From positions 1-49,269 of the forward strand of contig NZ_BSSA01000043.1 of assembly GCF_030268885.1 (NCBI RefSeq): 49,269 nt of DNA, given 5' to 3'. Positions 7,273-14,987 of the stretch are shown here, one piece after another. Origin of the DNA: Kitasatospora phosalacinea (GTDB lineage Bacteria > Actinomycetota > Actinomycetes > Streptomycetales > Streptomycetaceae). Within the stretch, counting starts at the first letter, position 1. Every line of letters starts with the position of its first letter. Made by a program: the position numbers and the translations under genes. A model generated the notes under the pieces. The model ran no database searches and was not told where the DNA came from. It saw only the letters and a list, made by a program, of their open reading frames with translations.

Positions 7273-8301
7273 TCACCCTGCTGTGGTGGACCCGACTTCG
7301 CCGCCCGAACCGCTCTTGCGTCGCCGCTTGGGCTGGTCAGGGAGCTTGCGGACGACGCCCTGGGTGAACCAGTGGACCAGGAGCGCGGCCAGCGGGACGG
7401 CCGCCTCGGCCGAGGCCTGGGTGGTGGGCACGTTGGTGGATCCGCCGGCATGGCGGTCCCGATGCCCCCGGTAGAACAGCTCCAGCACGCTGACGAAGGC
7501 GTCGATCGACGCGGGGTTACCGTCAGCGGCGGGGATCGCCATCTCGTACTTCTGCCGCCCCTGGTCCAGGGTCGACAGGACCTGCCCGAGGGACGGGTCG
7601 GTGTTCTTCGGCAGAACGATACGGCCGGCCACGAACTCCACAGCCTTGACCGCGGCCGCGTACGCCGCATCCGGTTCCGGATGCACACCGTAGGTCTTCG
7701 CCCAGGCGGTCGCGAGCAGCGCGCTCGCCTCGTCCCGGCCCGACCGCGCCGCGCTCTCCCTCGCCTGCTGCACCAGGGCCTTCGTCGCCGAATCCACCCG
7801 CCGCTCGAGGCAGCCCTCCTGCAGATCGACACGCCAGACGGAACCCCCGTCGAAGAGGATCTCCTCCAGCTCGTCCAACGCCTTGGCCAGCGGCAGGCGC
7901 CCGAAGAACACCAGGGCGTCTAGGATGTCGAGCGCCCGATCGACGTAGGGATTGGCCAGCCGCTTGCACAGCGAGCTCGCCATGGTGCTGTACTCCATCT
8001 GCTGCATTCGCAGGCGCAGCAGGACCTTGCGAGCAAGGTCCTCCTTGACCTGTCGCTCAGCCCAGTGGACGAGGCCGTCGCGGAGATAGTTGGGAAAGTC
8101 CTCGATGGGATCCTCAAGGGGCTCGCCCGCCAGCCGTCGGCTGATGGGCTGCCAGGTCTCAGGCTGCTTGGGCAACAAGCTGGCAGCAAGCAGAGGGTTC
8201 ATGACCGGAGGGTAATGGCCGTCGACGACATGCTGCAGCAAGTTTCGACGAGCCTGTTCCTGGTGGGGATCTCGCGTGCTGATGACGAAGCAGGCCAGCA
8301 C
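7273..8301 (-). CDS. Hypothetical protein, possible abortive-infection-type C-terminus
   Basis: 342 residues, mostly alpha-helical. The central region has KEDLARKVLLRLRMQQMEY and YVDRALDILDALVFFGRLP. The C-terminal part (SIDAFVSVLELFYRGHRDRH, then an AGGS/TNVPTTQ segment and AAVPLAALLVHWF) faintly resembles the C-terminal domain of Abi-type proteins, where an RHG-like motif precedes a helix. It ends in a basic RRRK-rich tail. The GTG at 8301 has a poor ribosome site; the ATG at 8202 (MNPLLAASLL) is an alternative start. A defence role beside the OLD-like gene is possible but unproven. Confidence 0.55.
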   Translation of the reverse strand: MLACFVISTRDPHQEQARRNLLQHVVDGHYPPVMNPLLAASLLPKQPETWQPISRRLAGEPLEDPIEDFPNYLRDGLVHWAERQVKEDLARKVLLRLRMQQMEYSTMASSLCKRLANPYVDRALDILDALVFFGRLPLAKALDELEEILFDGGSVWRVDLQEGCLERRVDSATKALVQQARESAARSGRDEASALLATAWAKTYGVHPEPDAAYAAAVKAVEFVAGRIVLPKNTDPSLGQVLSTLDQGRQKYEMAIPAADGNPASIDAFVSVLELFYRGHRDRHAGGSTNVPTTQASAEAAVPLAALLVHWFTQGVVRKLPDQPKRRRKSGSGGEVGSTTAG

Positions 8302-8384
8302 CGCGGTGGAAATTCCGGCCGCGGTTTCGGCAGAGCAGGCGACGGCGGGCTGCGGCAGGTGGGTCGCCCACCGCAGCGGTCGAG

Positions 8385-8915
8385 TCAGAGCCGCTTGAGG
8401 AGGGCAAGGCGGGTGGGCTCGTGTTCCTGGGCAAGGCGCACCAACTCGCGCAGGACCTCGCTCTTGTCGAGGCGGGTGCGGTGGGCGTCGGCGTGCAGGT
8501 CGAGGATCCAGCGGTCCAGGGCGGCGGCTTCTTCAAGGTCCCAGCGGACGGTGGTGGCGACGGCGGAGGCTGCTTCGGGGGCGGGGCGAGGCCCGCGGCC
8601 GCGCTGGGAGCGGGTGGCGGGCTGCTGCGGCTCGGAGTCGGTCGGCGCGTCCGCGGCGAGCGGCTGCCCGGCCGCGGACTCCGGCGTGGAGGCGGTGGCG
8701 GGTTCGGCGGCCTGGTCGCCGGCGCGCAGCGGGCCGACTTTCGCCACCAGGCGGGGCTGGGTGGCGGGGCGAGCGGGGACGTGGCGGAGGGGATGTTGCG
8801 GGGGCGTGGCCTGGTCATGTGGCGGGGCCTCCTTGATGAGTCGGGCGGCGAGCAGCTCGTAGGCGGCGCGGTCGCCAGGGGGGGTCAGCAGGACGGCGTA
8901 CTCGTCGGCGTTCAT
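8385..8915 (-). CDS. Ribbon-helix-helix DNA-binding protein
   Basis: 176 residues from the ATG at 8915. A disordered Ala/Pro/Gln-rich middle separates a short N-terminal helix (NADEYAVLLTPPGDRAAYEL) from a C-terminal RHH-like domain. That domain has the strand TTVRWDLEEAAALDRW and the helices DKSEVLRELVRLAQEH. RHH proteins bind operators as dimers and are common plasmid partition or copy regulators. The gene is divergent from the partition locus that begins at 9164 with a ~250-bp shared control region, so it may regulate that locus. The start is uncertain because no strong ribosome site is visible. Confidence 0.6.
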   Translation of the reverse strand: MNADEYAVLLTPPGDRAAYELLAARLIKEAPPHDQATPPQHPLRHVPARPATQPRLVAKVGPLRAGDQAAEPATASTPESAAGQPLAADAPTDSEPQQPATRSQRGRGPRPAPEAASAVATTVRWDLEEAAALDRWILDLHADAHRTRLDKSEVLRELVRLAQEHEPTRLALLKRL

Positions 8916-9163
8916 GATTGAGGCGCGGCGGAGGACGACGCCCCACACCTGGTTATCGAACGGGGACGGCTGGGCTGCCTCTGGCGGAGACCGGCAAGCG
9001 CGAAGGGCCGACGGGCCATCAGAACAAAATGTAGCCAACCAGATCCGGACAGTGATGATCTGATTTCCGGTCACACCCCCAACTCCGGCCACCACGGTGG
9101 GTGCGCGAACTCCACCCTGGTGCAGCCGCGGCCGTAACCGGCCGCACACCTCAAGGGGGGAAC

Positions 9164-10147
9164 GTGACCCAGACCGGCCGCAACGTCGAGCAGCTCCTCG
9201 GCCAGGCCACCCGACTGCTCGAGGACAGCACCACGATCAAAAACTCGGTCGAGGCCCTGCCTGAGCACATCGAACAGCAGGCCCAGGCCGTCCTGTCGGA
9301 GCTGCGGACGCACCGCGACCAGCTGATCGGCGTGATCAGCAAGGAGCAGAGCGAGTCGGCGCGCTACCACCGGGAATCCGGCGCGCAGCAGAAACGAATC
9401 GAGGAGCTGCTGGAGCAGCTCGGTGAGCTGCGGCTGCAGGCGGCGACCGGTTCCTTCGCATCGGAGGGAGCACGGCTGCCCGCGGACAGCGGGCCGGACG
9501 ATCCGGCGCGGCAGGAGGCCCCTGCGGCTGCCCCTGAAGAACCGGCCCCCGTACAGCACGCACAGAGCACCGCCCACTTCACCGCCGCGGGCGACAGCAG
9601 CCCGTCCGTCACCAGCACCGAGGAGAACCTGACCGTGTCCGAGCCCGCTGCCTTCCGCTCCGCTGTCGACCGCCGCGAGGGGGAGAGGCTGCTGGGCGGC
9701 ACCGCCGACCTGATCCCGCCCGTCTTCGTGTGGTCCGCGCACGTGGCAACCCTGCGCAAGGCCAGCGCGATCCACACCCTGACCGTCGAGTGCCACCCGC
9801 ACACCTGGGACTTCCTCAACGAACAGGTGCGCGCCGCCTCCCCCGGCGGCACCTCGCACTTCAACGCCACCGAGGAGCGCTCCCGTGAGTGGGACCGCCC
9901 CAACCCGGAGAAGCCGTTCACCACCGACCTGTCCGGGCGCTCCACTGTCGCGCTCCTCAACGCCCTGCACGCCACCGTGCACCGCGGCGTCGAGCAGCCC
10001 CGGGACATCGAGACCTGGTCGCTGGCCGTCACTTCCTACGAGCGGATCGCCGAAGTGGTGGCCGCCACCCGGCCCCGCGGCGAACACGACCAGCAAGAGA
10101 GCGGCAACGGCCCCCGCGTCGTCCTCGACGACCGCACCGCCCGCTGA
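9164..10147 (+). CDS. Coiled-coil protein upstream of parAB
   Basis: 327 residues from the GTG at 9164, preceded by GGGGGG. Residues 1-110 are a long amphipathic coiled coil (RNVEQLLGQATRLLEDS, SELRTHRDQLIGVISKEQSE, QKRIEELLEQLGELRLQ). An acidic Pro/Ala-rich linker follows. The C-terminal domain has hydrophobic beta-type text (LIPPVFVWSAHVATLRKA, AIHTLTVECHPHTWDFL) and helices to the end. I do not recognise the family. It is followed after ~140 bases by the RHH-ParA gene and may belong to the segregation machinery, for example as a scaffold. Confidence 0.6.
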   Translation: MTQTGRNVEQLLGQATRLLEDSTTIKNSVEALPEHIEQQAQAVLSELRTHRDQLIGVISKEQSESARYHRESGAQQKRIEELLEQLGELRLQAATGSFASEGARLPADSGPDDPARQEAPAAAPEEPAPVQHAQSTAHFTAAGDSSPSVTSTEENLTVSEPAAFRSAVDRREGERLLGGTADLIPPVFVWSAHVATLRKASAIHTLTVECHPHTWDFLNEQVRAASPGGTSHFNATEERSREWDRPNPEKPFTTDLSGRSTVALLNALHATVHRGVEQPRDIETWSLAVTSYERIAEVVAATRPRGEHDQQESGNGPRVVLDDRTAR

Positions 10148-10228
10148 ACCAGCCCCCGAGGGCCGCGGGCCGGTTTCCTCGGGGCTTGTTTGCCGGGAGG
10201 GTGCTGCTGGAACCGGACAGGCATCGTG

Positions 10229-10254
10229 GCTGGAGCCACTGTTGTGGCTCCAGC
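10229..10254. promoter_or_regulatory. 11-bp inverted repeat before parA
   Basis: GCTGGAGCCAC (10229-10239), loop TGTT, GTGGCTCCAGC (10244-10254) is a perfect inverted repeat. It lies between the coiled-coil gene and parA, about 18 bases before a -10-like TAGTAAT (10272-10278). It could terminate the upstream transcript. Because it sits at the -35 region, it could also be an operator for ParA, ParB or the RHH domain. Confidence 0.55.
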
Positions 10255-10288
10255 ACACCAGCCAGACAACCTAGTAATGTTCGGCCTC

Positions 10289-11437
10289 ATGAGCAGCCCT
10301 ATGGCCAGTCAGAAGCGAGAGAAGCTAATCACTTCTCTGCCACCGCAGCTGCGGCGGCACCTCAAGATCCGAGCGTTCGAGCACGGCTTGGACATCCAGG
10401 ACGCCACCGAGCACGCGATCCAGGCCTGGTACGAGGTCGAGGACGTGCCGGAGGTGGACACCACCGGGGCCAAGACCTGGGGGACGTTCCTGCCGTCCGG
10501 CGAACCGGACCGGTTCAAGAGCACCTGCAGCGAGCGGGGGGTGACCTACGTCCAGGGCCTGGCGCAGGCGCTGACGCTGTGGCTGGAGGAGCACCCGTCG
10601 CCGTCCGCGCCGCTGGTGGCCCAGCCGGTCGTGCGGGTGATAGTGGCGAACCAGAAGGGTGGCGTGGGCAAGACGTTCATCTCCTCCGGGATCGCGCAGG
10701 CGCTGGCCGAGTCCGGCCGCCGGGTCCTGATCGTCGACTACGACCCGCAGGGGCACCTGACGGCTGAGCTGGGCTTCGAGGACCTCATGTACGAGGACGG
10801 CGTCGAGACGTTGATGATGCACATGGACGGGACCGCGAAGGGGGACGTCCGCGAGCTGCTGGTGTCGCTGGGGGGTGAGCGGTTCGGCGACCGGCTGCAT
10901 CTGCTCCCGGCGTCCGACGACGCGTTCTTGCGCGATGTCGCCCTGTCGAAGGTGTCCTTCAGCGAGGCTGCGCTGGAGCGGGCGCTGGAGCCGCTGGAGG
11001 ACGACTACGACGTCATCATCATCGACGGTCCGCCGAGCCTCGGGCTGAACATGGACACCGCGCTGTACTACGTGCGGCGCCGGGACGGCGAGCTCGCCGA
11101 CCGCTCCGGGGTGATCACGCCGGTGTGGGCGAACAAGGCGTCGCACCGGGCGTTCCGGCTGCTGAAGACGCAGATGGACGACCTGTGCCGCAAGGGGCGG
11201 ATCCAGGTCGACTACCTGGGGCTGGTCATCAACGCCTACGACAGCCGCCGCGGCAAGCTCGTTCAGGAGAACCGGGAGCAGTGGGAGAAGTCGAGCTCTC
11301 CCTCGGTCCTGGCGGTCATCGGGGACCTGAAGGAGGGCCGTGAGGCGGCGGACGGGGAGATCCCGCTGCTGGAGTACGCGCCCGACAGTGAACACGCGCA
11401 GGTGATGCGCGACTTGGCGAAGGAGCTTGCGGTATGA
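10289..11437 (+). CDS. parA: ParA-type partition ATPase with N-terminal RHH domain
   Basis: 382 residues from the ATG at 10289. The -10-like TAGTAAT ends 10 bases upstream and no ribosome site is seen, which suggests a leaderless mRNA. Residues ~8-50 look like a ribbon-helix-helix domain (KLITSLPPQLRRHLKIRAFE). A second helical linker follows (YVQGLAQALTLWLEEHP). The deviant Walker A of ParA/Soj ATPases is at ~122 (VANQKGGVGKT), motif A' is LIVDYDPQGHLT, and Walker B is YDVIIIDGPPSLGL. ParA ATPases drive plasmid segregation by nucleoid binding; an N-terminal DNA-binding domain usually serves autoregulation. The gene overlaps parB by 4 bases. Confidence 0.92.
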   Translation: MSSPMASQKREKLITSLPPQLRRHLKIRAFEHGLDIQDATEHAIQAWYEVEDVPEVDTTGAKTWGTFLPSGEPDRFKSTCSERGVTYVQGLAQALTLWLEEHPSPSAPLVAQPVVRVIVANQKGGVGKTFISSGIAQALAESGRRVLIVDYDPQGHLTAELGFEDLMYEDGVETLMMHMDGTAKGDVRELLVSLGGERFGDRLHLLPASDDAFLRDVALSKVSFSEAALERALEPLEDDYDVIIIDGPPSLGLNMDTALYYVRRRDGELADRSGVITPVWANKASHRAFRLLKTQMDDLCRKGRIQVDYLGLVINAYDSRRGKLVQENREQWEKSSSPSVLAVIGDLKEGREAADGEIPLLEYAPDSEHAQVMRDLAKELAV

Positions 11438-12483
11438 CGCCCCCGGCGCAGCGGGTCACGCGCGGATTCAGCATCGGTGATGACGGTGAGGCCGCCGAGG
11501 CGGGGCCCAGGCGGGTGCGGACCCGTGAGCAGATCCGCACCGGGGAGGGCCGGCGTCCTCCGGCTTCGGTCGAGTTGGGGCTGCTGGCGCACAACCCGTT
11601 CAACCCCCGCGACGAGCTGACCGATCTGGATGAGCTCGCTGAGTCGCTGCTGCAAAGGGGCCAGCTCCAACCGGTCGCAATCGTCCGGCGGGCGTCCTTC
11701 CTCGCCGTCCACCCCGGCCACGAGGACGCGCTGGACAGCGCCGAGTACGTCGTCGTCGACGGCAACCGCCGCCTGGCTGCCGCGCACCTCGCAGGTCTGA
11801 CTGAGCTGCGGATCGACGTCAACGACGACCTGGCCGGCAGCGCTTCCGACCTCGTGGAGAGCGCGCTGATCGCCAACATCCAGCGCGTCGACGTCCCCCC
11901 GCTGGACCAGGCCCGCGCGATCCAGGACCTCGTGAAGGTCCACGGCTCGCAGAGCCAGGTCGCCAAGCGGCTGGGCAAGACCGCGGCGTGGGTCTCCCAG
12001 CGGCTGGCGCTGCTCGGACTCGAGCCGGAACTCCAGGAGAAGGTCGAGGCCGGTGAGCTGAAGGTCGAGCACGGCCGCCGGATCGGCCGGCTCCCCAAGG
12101 ATCAGCAGGCGGCGGCCGCCGAGCAGGCGATCAAGGCGCCCTCGGCGCCCCGCCAGCGCACCGCGCGCCGGGAGGCGGGCGCCCCGAGCGTTAACGCCGT
12201 TAACGCTCCGGCCCCGATCGACGCCAAGGCGGGCTCGGGCGACCAGACCGTTAACGGCGTTAACGCCCAGGTCCCCTTGATGTCGGAGTCTGGCTCAGCC
12301 AGCCCGACCGTTAACGGCGTTAATGCCCCCGGGGCCCAGCACCCTCCGCTGCAGCAGCTGGTCATCCCGCTGACCAGCCCGTCGGACATCGTCGACGCCC
12401 TGGCCGCCCACCTCGATCCCGAAGTGCTGTCGGCGGTTGCCGAGCTGATGCTCAACCGGATCACCGCTTCGCACTCGGCCTGA
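11434..12483 (+). CDS. parB: ParB-type centromere-binding protein
   Basis: 349 residues whose ATG overlaps the parA stop. The N-terminal arm is basic. The ParB/Srx CTPase fold follows: LGLLAHNPFNPRDELTD at ~48, the GNRRLAAAHLAG motif at ~109 and ENIQR-like ALIANIQRVDV at ~148. The HTH is KVHGSQSQVAKRLGKTAAWV (residues 169-188) with SQRLALLGL. A linker (about 240-300) carries three 20-residue repeats with VNAVNAP/VNGVNAQ/VNGVNAP. A C-terminal dimerisation helix follows (PSDIVDALAAHLDPEVL). The repeats are encoded by palindromic DNA at an exact 60-bp period, which may be the centromere itself. Confidence 0.92.
   Translation: MTPPAQRVTRGFSIGDDGEAAEAGPRRVRTREQIRTGEGRRPPASVELGLLAHNPFNPRDELTDLDELAESLLQRGQLQPVAIVRRASFLAVHPGHEDALDSAEYVVVDGNRRLAAAHLAGLTELRIDVNDDLAGSASDLVESALIANIQRVDVPPLDQARAIQDLVKVHGSQSQVAKRLGKTAAWVSQRLALLGLEPELQEKVEAGELKVEHGRRIGRLPKDQQAAAAEQAIKAPSAPRQRTARREAGAPSVNAVNAPAPIDAKAGSGDQTVNGVNAQVPLMSESGSASPTVNGVNAPGAQHPPLQQLVIPLTSPSDIVDALAAHLDPEVLSAVAELMLNRITASHSA
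12190..12324. repeat. Three 15-bp palindromes at 60-bp period inside parB (candidate parS)
   Basis: GTTAACGCCGTTAAC at 12190-12204, GTTAACGGCGTTAAC at 12250-12264 and GTTAACGGCGTTAAT at 12310-12324. Each is a near-perfect palindrome (TTAACG-N-CGTTAA), AT-rich in a ~70% GC region, and starts exactly 60 bases after the one before. They differ from the chromosomal Streptomyces parS (GTTTCACGTGAAAC). I infer that they bind ParB and form the centromere. Confidence 0.7.
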
Positions 12484-12571
12484 CCCAGCTGAGCTGGCGC
12501 GCTCACCGGGTAGCCGCCACGGGCGACGGCCGTCCGGCACGCTTCGCGCGCTGTGGCAGCACGGCGTCGTT

Positions 12572-12619
12572 CCGCCACGACGGCATGGCGCCGTGCCGCC
12601 ACGACGGTACGGCGCCATG
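12572..12619. repeat. Inverted and direct repeats downstream of parB
   Basis: CATGGCGCCGT (12584-12594) pairs with ACGGCGCCATG (12609-12619), and CCGCCACGACGG occurs twice (12572-12583, 12596-12607). Variants of CGCCACGACGG continue to ~12625. The cluster lies in the 330-bp gap between parB and the AlbA-type gene. It could be a terminator, an operator or an additional partition site. Confidence 0.5.
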
Positions 12620-12815
12620 TCGTCACATCGGAGCTGGCCGACGGGTGGATCGGCACTGCCAACGGTCCGGAGAAGATGAGGGTGCGCTCTGCCGGGAGTC
12701 GGTACTGGAGGCCGAGGGGCACCGGGCGCCTGCTCGAGGCTTCGCAGAGGCGGGCCGGCGCGGCGGTTGCCGCCAACTCGCTGTGTTCGCACGGCTTTTG
12801 GTGAAGCATGTGCGG

Positions 12816-14105
12816 ATGACTACCTCCTTGTTCGCCGCGGCAGCGGCGGACCTGACGATCGAGCGCATCCGCGCCTTCGCCAACCAGCCGGAGCAGGTGG
12901 AGAGCCTGACACTGGAGTTCAAGCGCGAGTTCTCCTCCAGCTTGGTGAAAACCGTCGCGGCGATGGCGAACTCCTACGGCGGCCTGATCATGGTCGGCGT
13001 GCTCGACAAGGCCGAGGACGGCGCCGAGCGCGTCGTCGGCGTCGACGCCCAGGAGACGATCGACAAGATCGCCGCCGCGTGCCACGCCAGGCTCGACCCG
13101 CCGTGGGAGCCGACGTTCATCCCCGTCCCGCTGAACGACGGCTCCGGGCGCAGCGTGGTGGTGGTCCGGGTGGACCACACCGTCGCCCCGCGGCCGGTAC
13201 TGATCGACTTGAAGGCGCCGATCCGGTTGAGCGGGCAGAACTCCACCGCGGACCGGGCCCGGCTGCTGCAGCTGGTCCGCGAAGAGCAGGTCGGCGGGGC
13301 GCTGGGCCTGGGGCAGAGCCTGATGGTCCCACGCCTGGAGGTCCGCGGCGACGGCAAGGCGTCAGAGGACTTCATCCTGCGCACCGGCATCAACCTCCCG
13401 ATGGGCGAGGCCGGCAGCTGGCGGCCGCTGTCAGAGCAGGGGGTCTCCGCCCTCGCGAAGGCGTTGAACAACTCGCCGCTGCCCCACGCTCTGCTCGCCC
13501 TCATGCAGCGGGACGGCGGGTTCAACGGATTCCACCGCCTTGGGCACAACCGGGCCCGCACCGCGCGGCTGGTGTGGCGCATCAACAGCGACTCGCCGGT
13601 GGAGCACCCCGTAGAGGCCGTGGCGACGGTCAAGCTGCCCGAGGTCTACGGCACGACCAGCACAGCGCCGATGGCGACCGTCACTATCGACGTCCACGCC
13701 CGAATCCGGCTGTTCGCCGCCAGCCTGAAGCACATGGCGTGGCCCTTCCTGTACCAGGTGCCGGTCCTGGCGGATCTGTTCGACGGCCTCGTGAGAACGC
13801 TCGTCGACGACGCCGTGGTCACGGAGCTGGCCCGCCTCGCGGACATCGACGCCTCCTTGGTGGCACAGCCGCGTGAGCTGCACCTCGTCGCAGACGGACC
13901 GGTCGCGGACCTACTGGACCCCGAAGGTCTGCAGCAGATCCCGGACAGCGGCGGGTCGCACGGAGGCATCTTCCGCGCCAACCCAGCGCTGGACCTGCGC
14001 GTCGTGCAGGAGCGGCAGGAGCAAGTCGACGACTGGATCCGCCAGCTCGGCCTGGATGCCGGGCTGGCCGGCATGGAAGCCGTGGTGGAGCGCTACTGGA
14101 CTTAG
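12816..14105 (+). CDS. AlbA/Schlafen-type putative DNA-binding protein
   Basis: 429 residues from the ATG at 12816. The N-terminal AlbA_2 (Schlafen) domain is recognisable from ESLTLEFKREFSSSLVKTV then AAMANSYGGLIMVGV (residues ~25-70) and the following strands ending VVVVRVDH. The central and C-terminal parts (GFNGFHRLGHNRARTARLVW, an SLKHMAWPFLYQVPVLADLF region) are unfamiliar. AlbA_2 proteins are often regulators or nuclease-like components of defence and mobile elements. The gene stands alone after the partition locus and is followed by a strong hairpin. Precise function unknown. Confidence 0.75.
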   Translation: MTTSLFAAAAADLTIERIRAFANQPEQVESLTLEFKREFSSSLVKTVAAMANSYGGLIMVGVLDKAEDGAERVVGVDAQETIDKIAAACHARLDPPWEPTFIPVPLNDGSGRSVVVVRVDHTVAPRPVLIDLKAPIRLSGQNSTADRARLLQLVREEQVGGALGLGQSLMVPRLEVRGDGKASEDFILRTGINLPMGEAGSWRPLSEQGVSALAKALNNSPLPHALLALMQRDGGFNGFHRLGHNRARTARLVWRINSDSPVEHPVEAVATVKLPEVYGTTSTAPMATVTIDVHARIRLFAASLKHMAWPFLYQVPVLADLFDGLVRTLVDDAVVTELARLADIDASLVAQPRELHLVADGPVADLLDPEGLQQIPDSGGSHGGIFRANPALDLRVVQERQEQVDDWIRQLGLDAGLAGMEAVVERYWT

Positions 14106-14134
14106 ACGGCCAATCCGAAGGCGTAGCACGGCGC

Positions 14135-14166
14135 CGCGGGCGGGAGGAGGCCTCCTCCTGCCCGCG
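14135..14166. terminator. Hairpin after the AlbA-type gene
   Basis: CGCGGGCGGGAGGAGG pairs with CCTCCTCCTGCCCGCG (16-bp arms, one mismatch, no spacer) starting 29 bases after the stop at 14105. Likely rho-independent terminator. Confidence 0.7.
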
Positions 14167-14303
14167 AAGACGTAGATCGCTGCCGGACCGCGGTACGGGA
14201 CGGAGGAGAATCGTGGCGGTGGTGTGCGCCGCCATCCATTGCCCGCGGCGCGCACCACCAGTTCCTTATCGGCCGCGTGCACAGCGGCGCTGGGCTGGAA
14301 GTG

Positions 14304-14347
14304 CCTGTCCCGGGCCCGGGGCGGCGGAGCCGCGGGCCCGGGACAGG
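14304..14347. terminator. 15-bp hairpin abutting the stop of 14348-14605
   Basis: CCTGTCCCGGGCCCG (14304-14318) and CGGGCCCGGGACAGG (14333-14347) form a perfect stem directly after the stop codon of the leftward membrane-protein gene. It serves that gene and perhaps also any readthrough from the left. Confidence 0.75.
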
Positions 14348-14605
14348 TCACCTGCTCCTGTCCGTCGTGCGCACCGGGTTTCGCGGCCCGGTGCGGGTCG
14401 GGGCCGGCTTGGTGCGGGGGTTTCGGCGCGTCCAATCGGCGATCAGCGAAATGAGGCTGACGGTCCGGTTGTGCCCTGCGGCGCTGAAGGACAGGACGAG
14501 CAGCGCGGGGAGGCTGATCACGACGAGCGGGAGGATGAGCGCTGCTCCGAGGACGAGGGCGATGATTTCTGCGGTGACCGTCCTGATGAGCATCGACAGG
14601 TTCAT
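14348..14605 (-). CDS. Small two-pass membrane protein, cassette 2
   Basis: 85 residues from the ATG at 14605 with the good ribosome site AAAGGGAGA. Two hydrophobic stretches form a hairpin (AEIIALVLGAALILPLVVI, SLPALLVLSFSA). A cytoplasm-type basic tail follows (DWTRRNPRTKPAPTRTGPRN). It is divergent from the membrane-anchored HTH protein at 14988 across a ~380-bp lower-GC control region. It is the cassette-2 counterpart of the small membrane proteins at 6495, 18075 and 22474. Function unknown; possibly a partner of the HTH protein. Confidence 0.7.
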   Translation of the reverse strand: MNLSMLIRTVTAEIIALVLGAALILPLVVISLPALLVLSFSAAGHNRTVSLISLIADWTRRNPRTKPAPTRTGPRNPVRTTDRSR

Positions 14606-14987
14606 TTGGGTCTCCCTTTGAAGAGGTGGCATCCGCTTGGCTGCGGCTTGTGGATCCATCTTTTCTCTGGGAGACCGGGTTGCGGAATTGAAACCAGGGG
14701 CCGTTTTTCCGGCCGCTTTTCGACAGGAATGGTTGCGGGGGCGCAAAACACGCCCCGACCTGCTGGGCAGCCGGTATTCGATGAGGTAGCTGAAGCGTTG
14801 CTGACAGCCGGTTACACAGGCCGCAACTGCGGCCGACGGGGCCGAAGGGACCGGCTCCGGGCCGGTTGCGGGGGTGCACCCGGCCCGGAACTGCACGGGT
14901 GTGCGCTGGGAGCCGCAGGGGATAGGGTGCGCCTGCAATACCGGACGGGGGGTCCGTGGTGGTCGCACACGAGGGGTGGACACGGAA

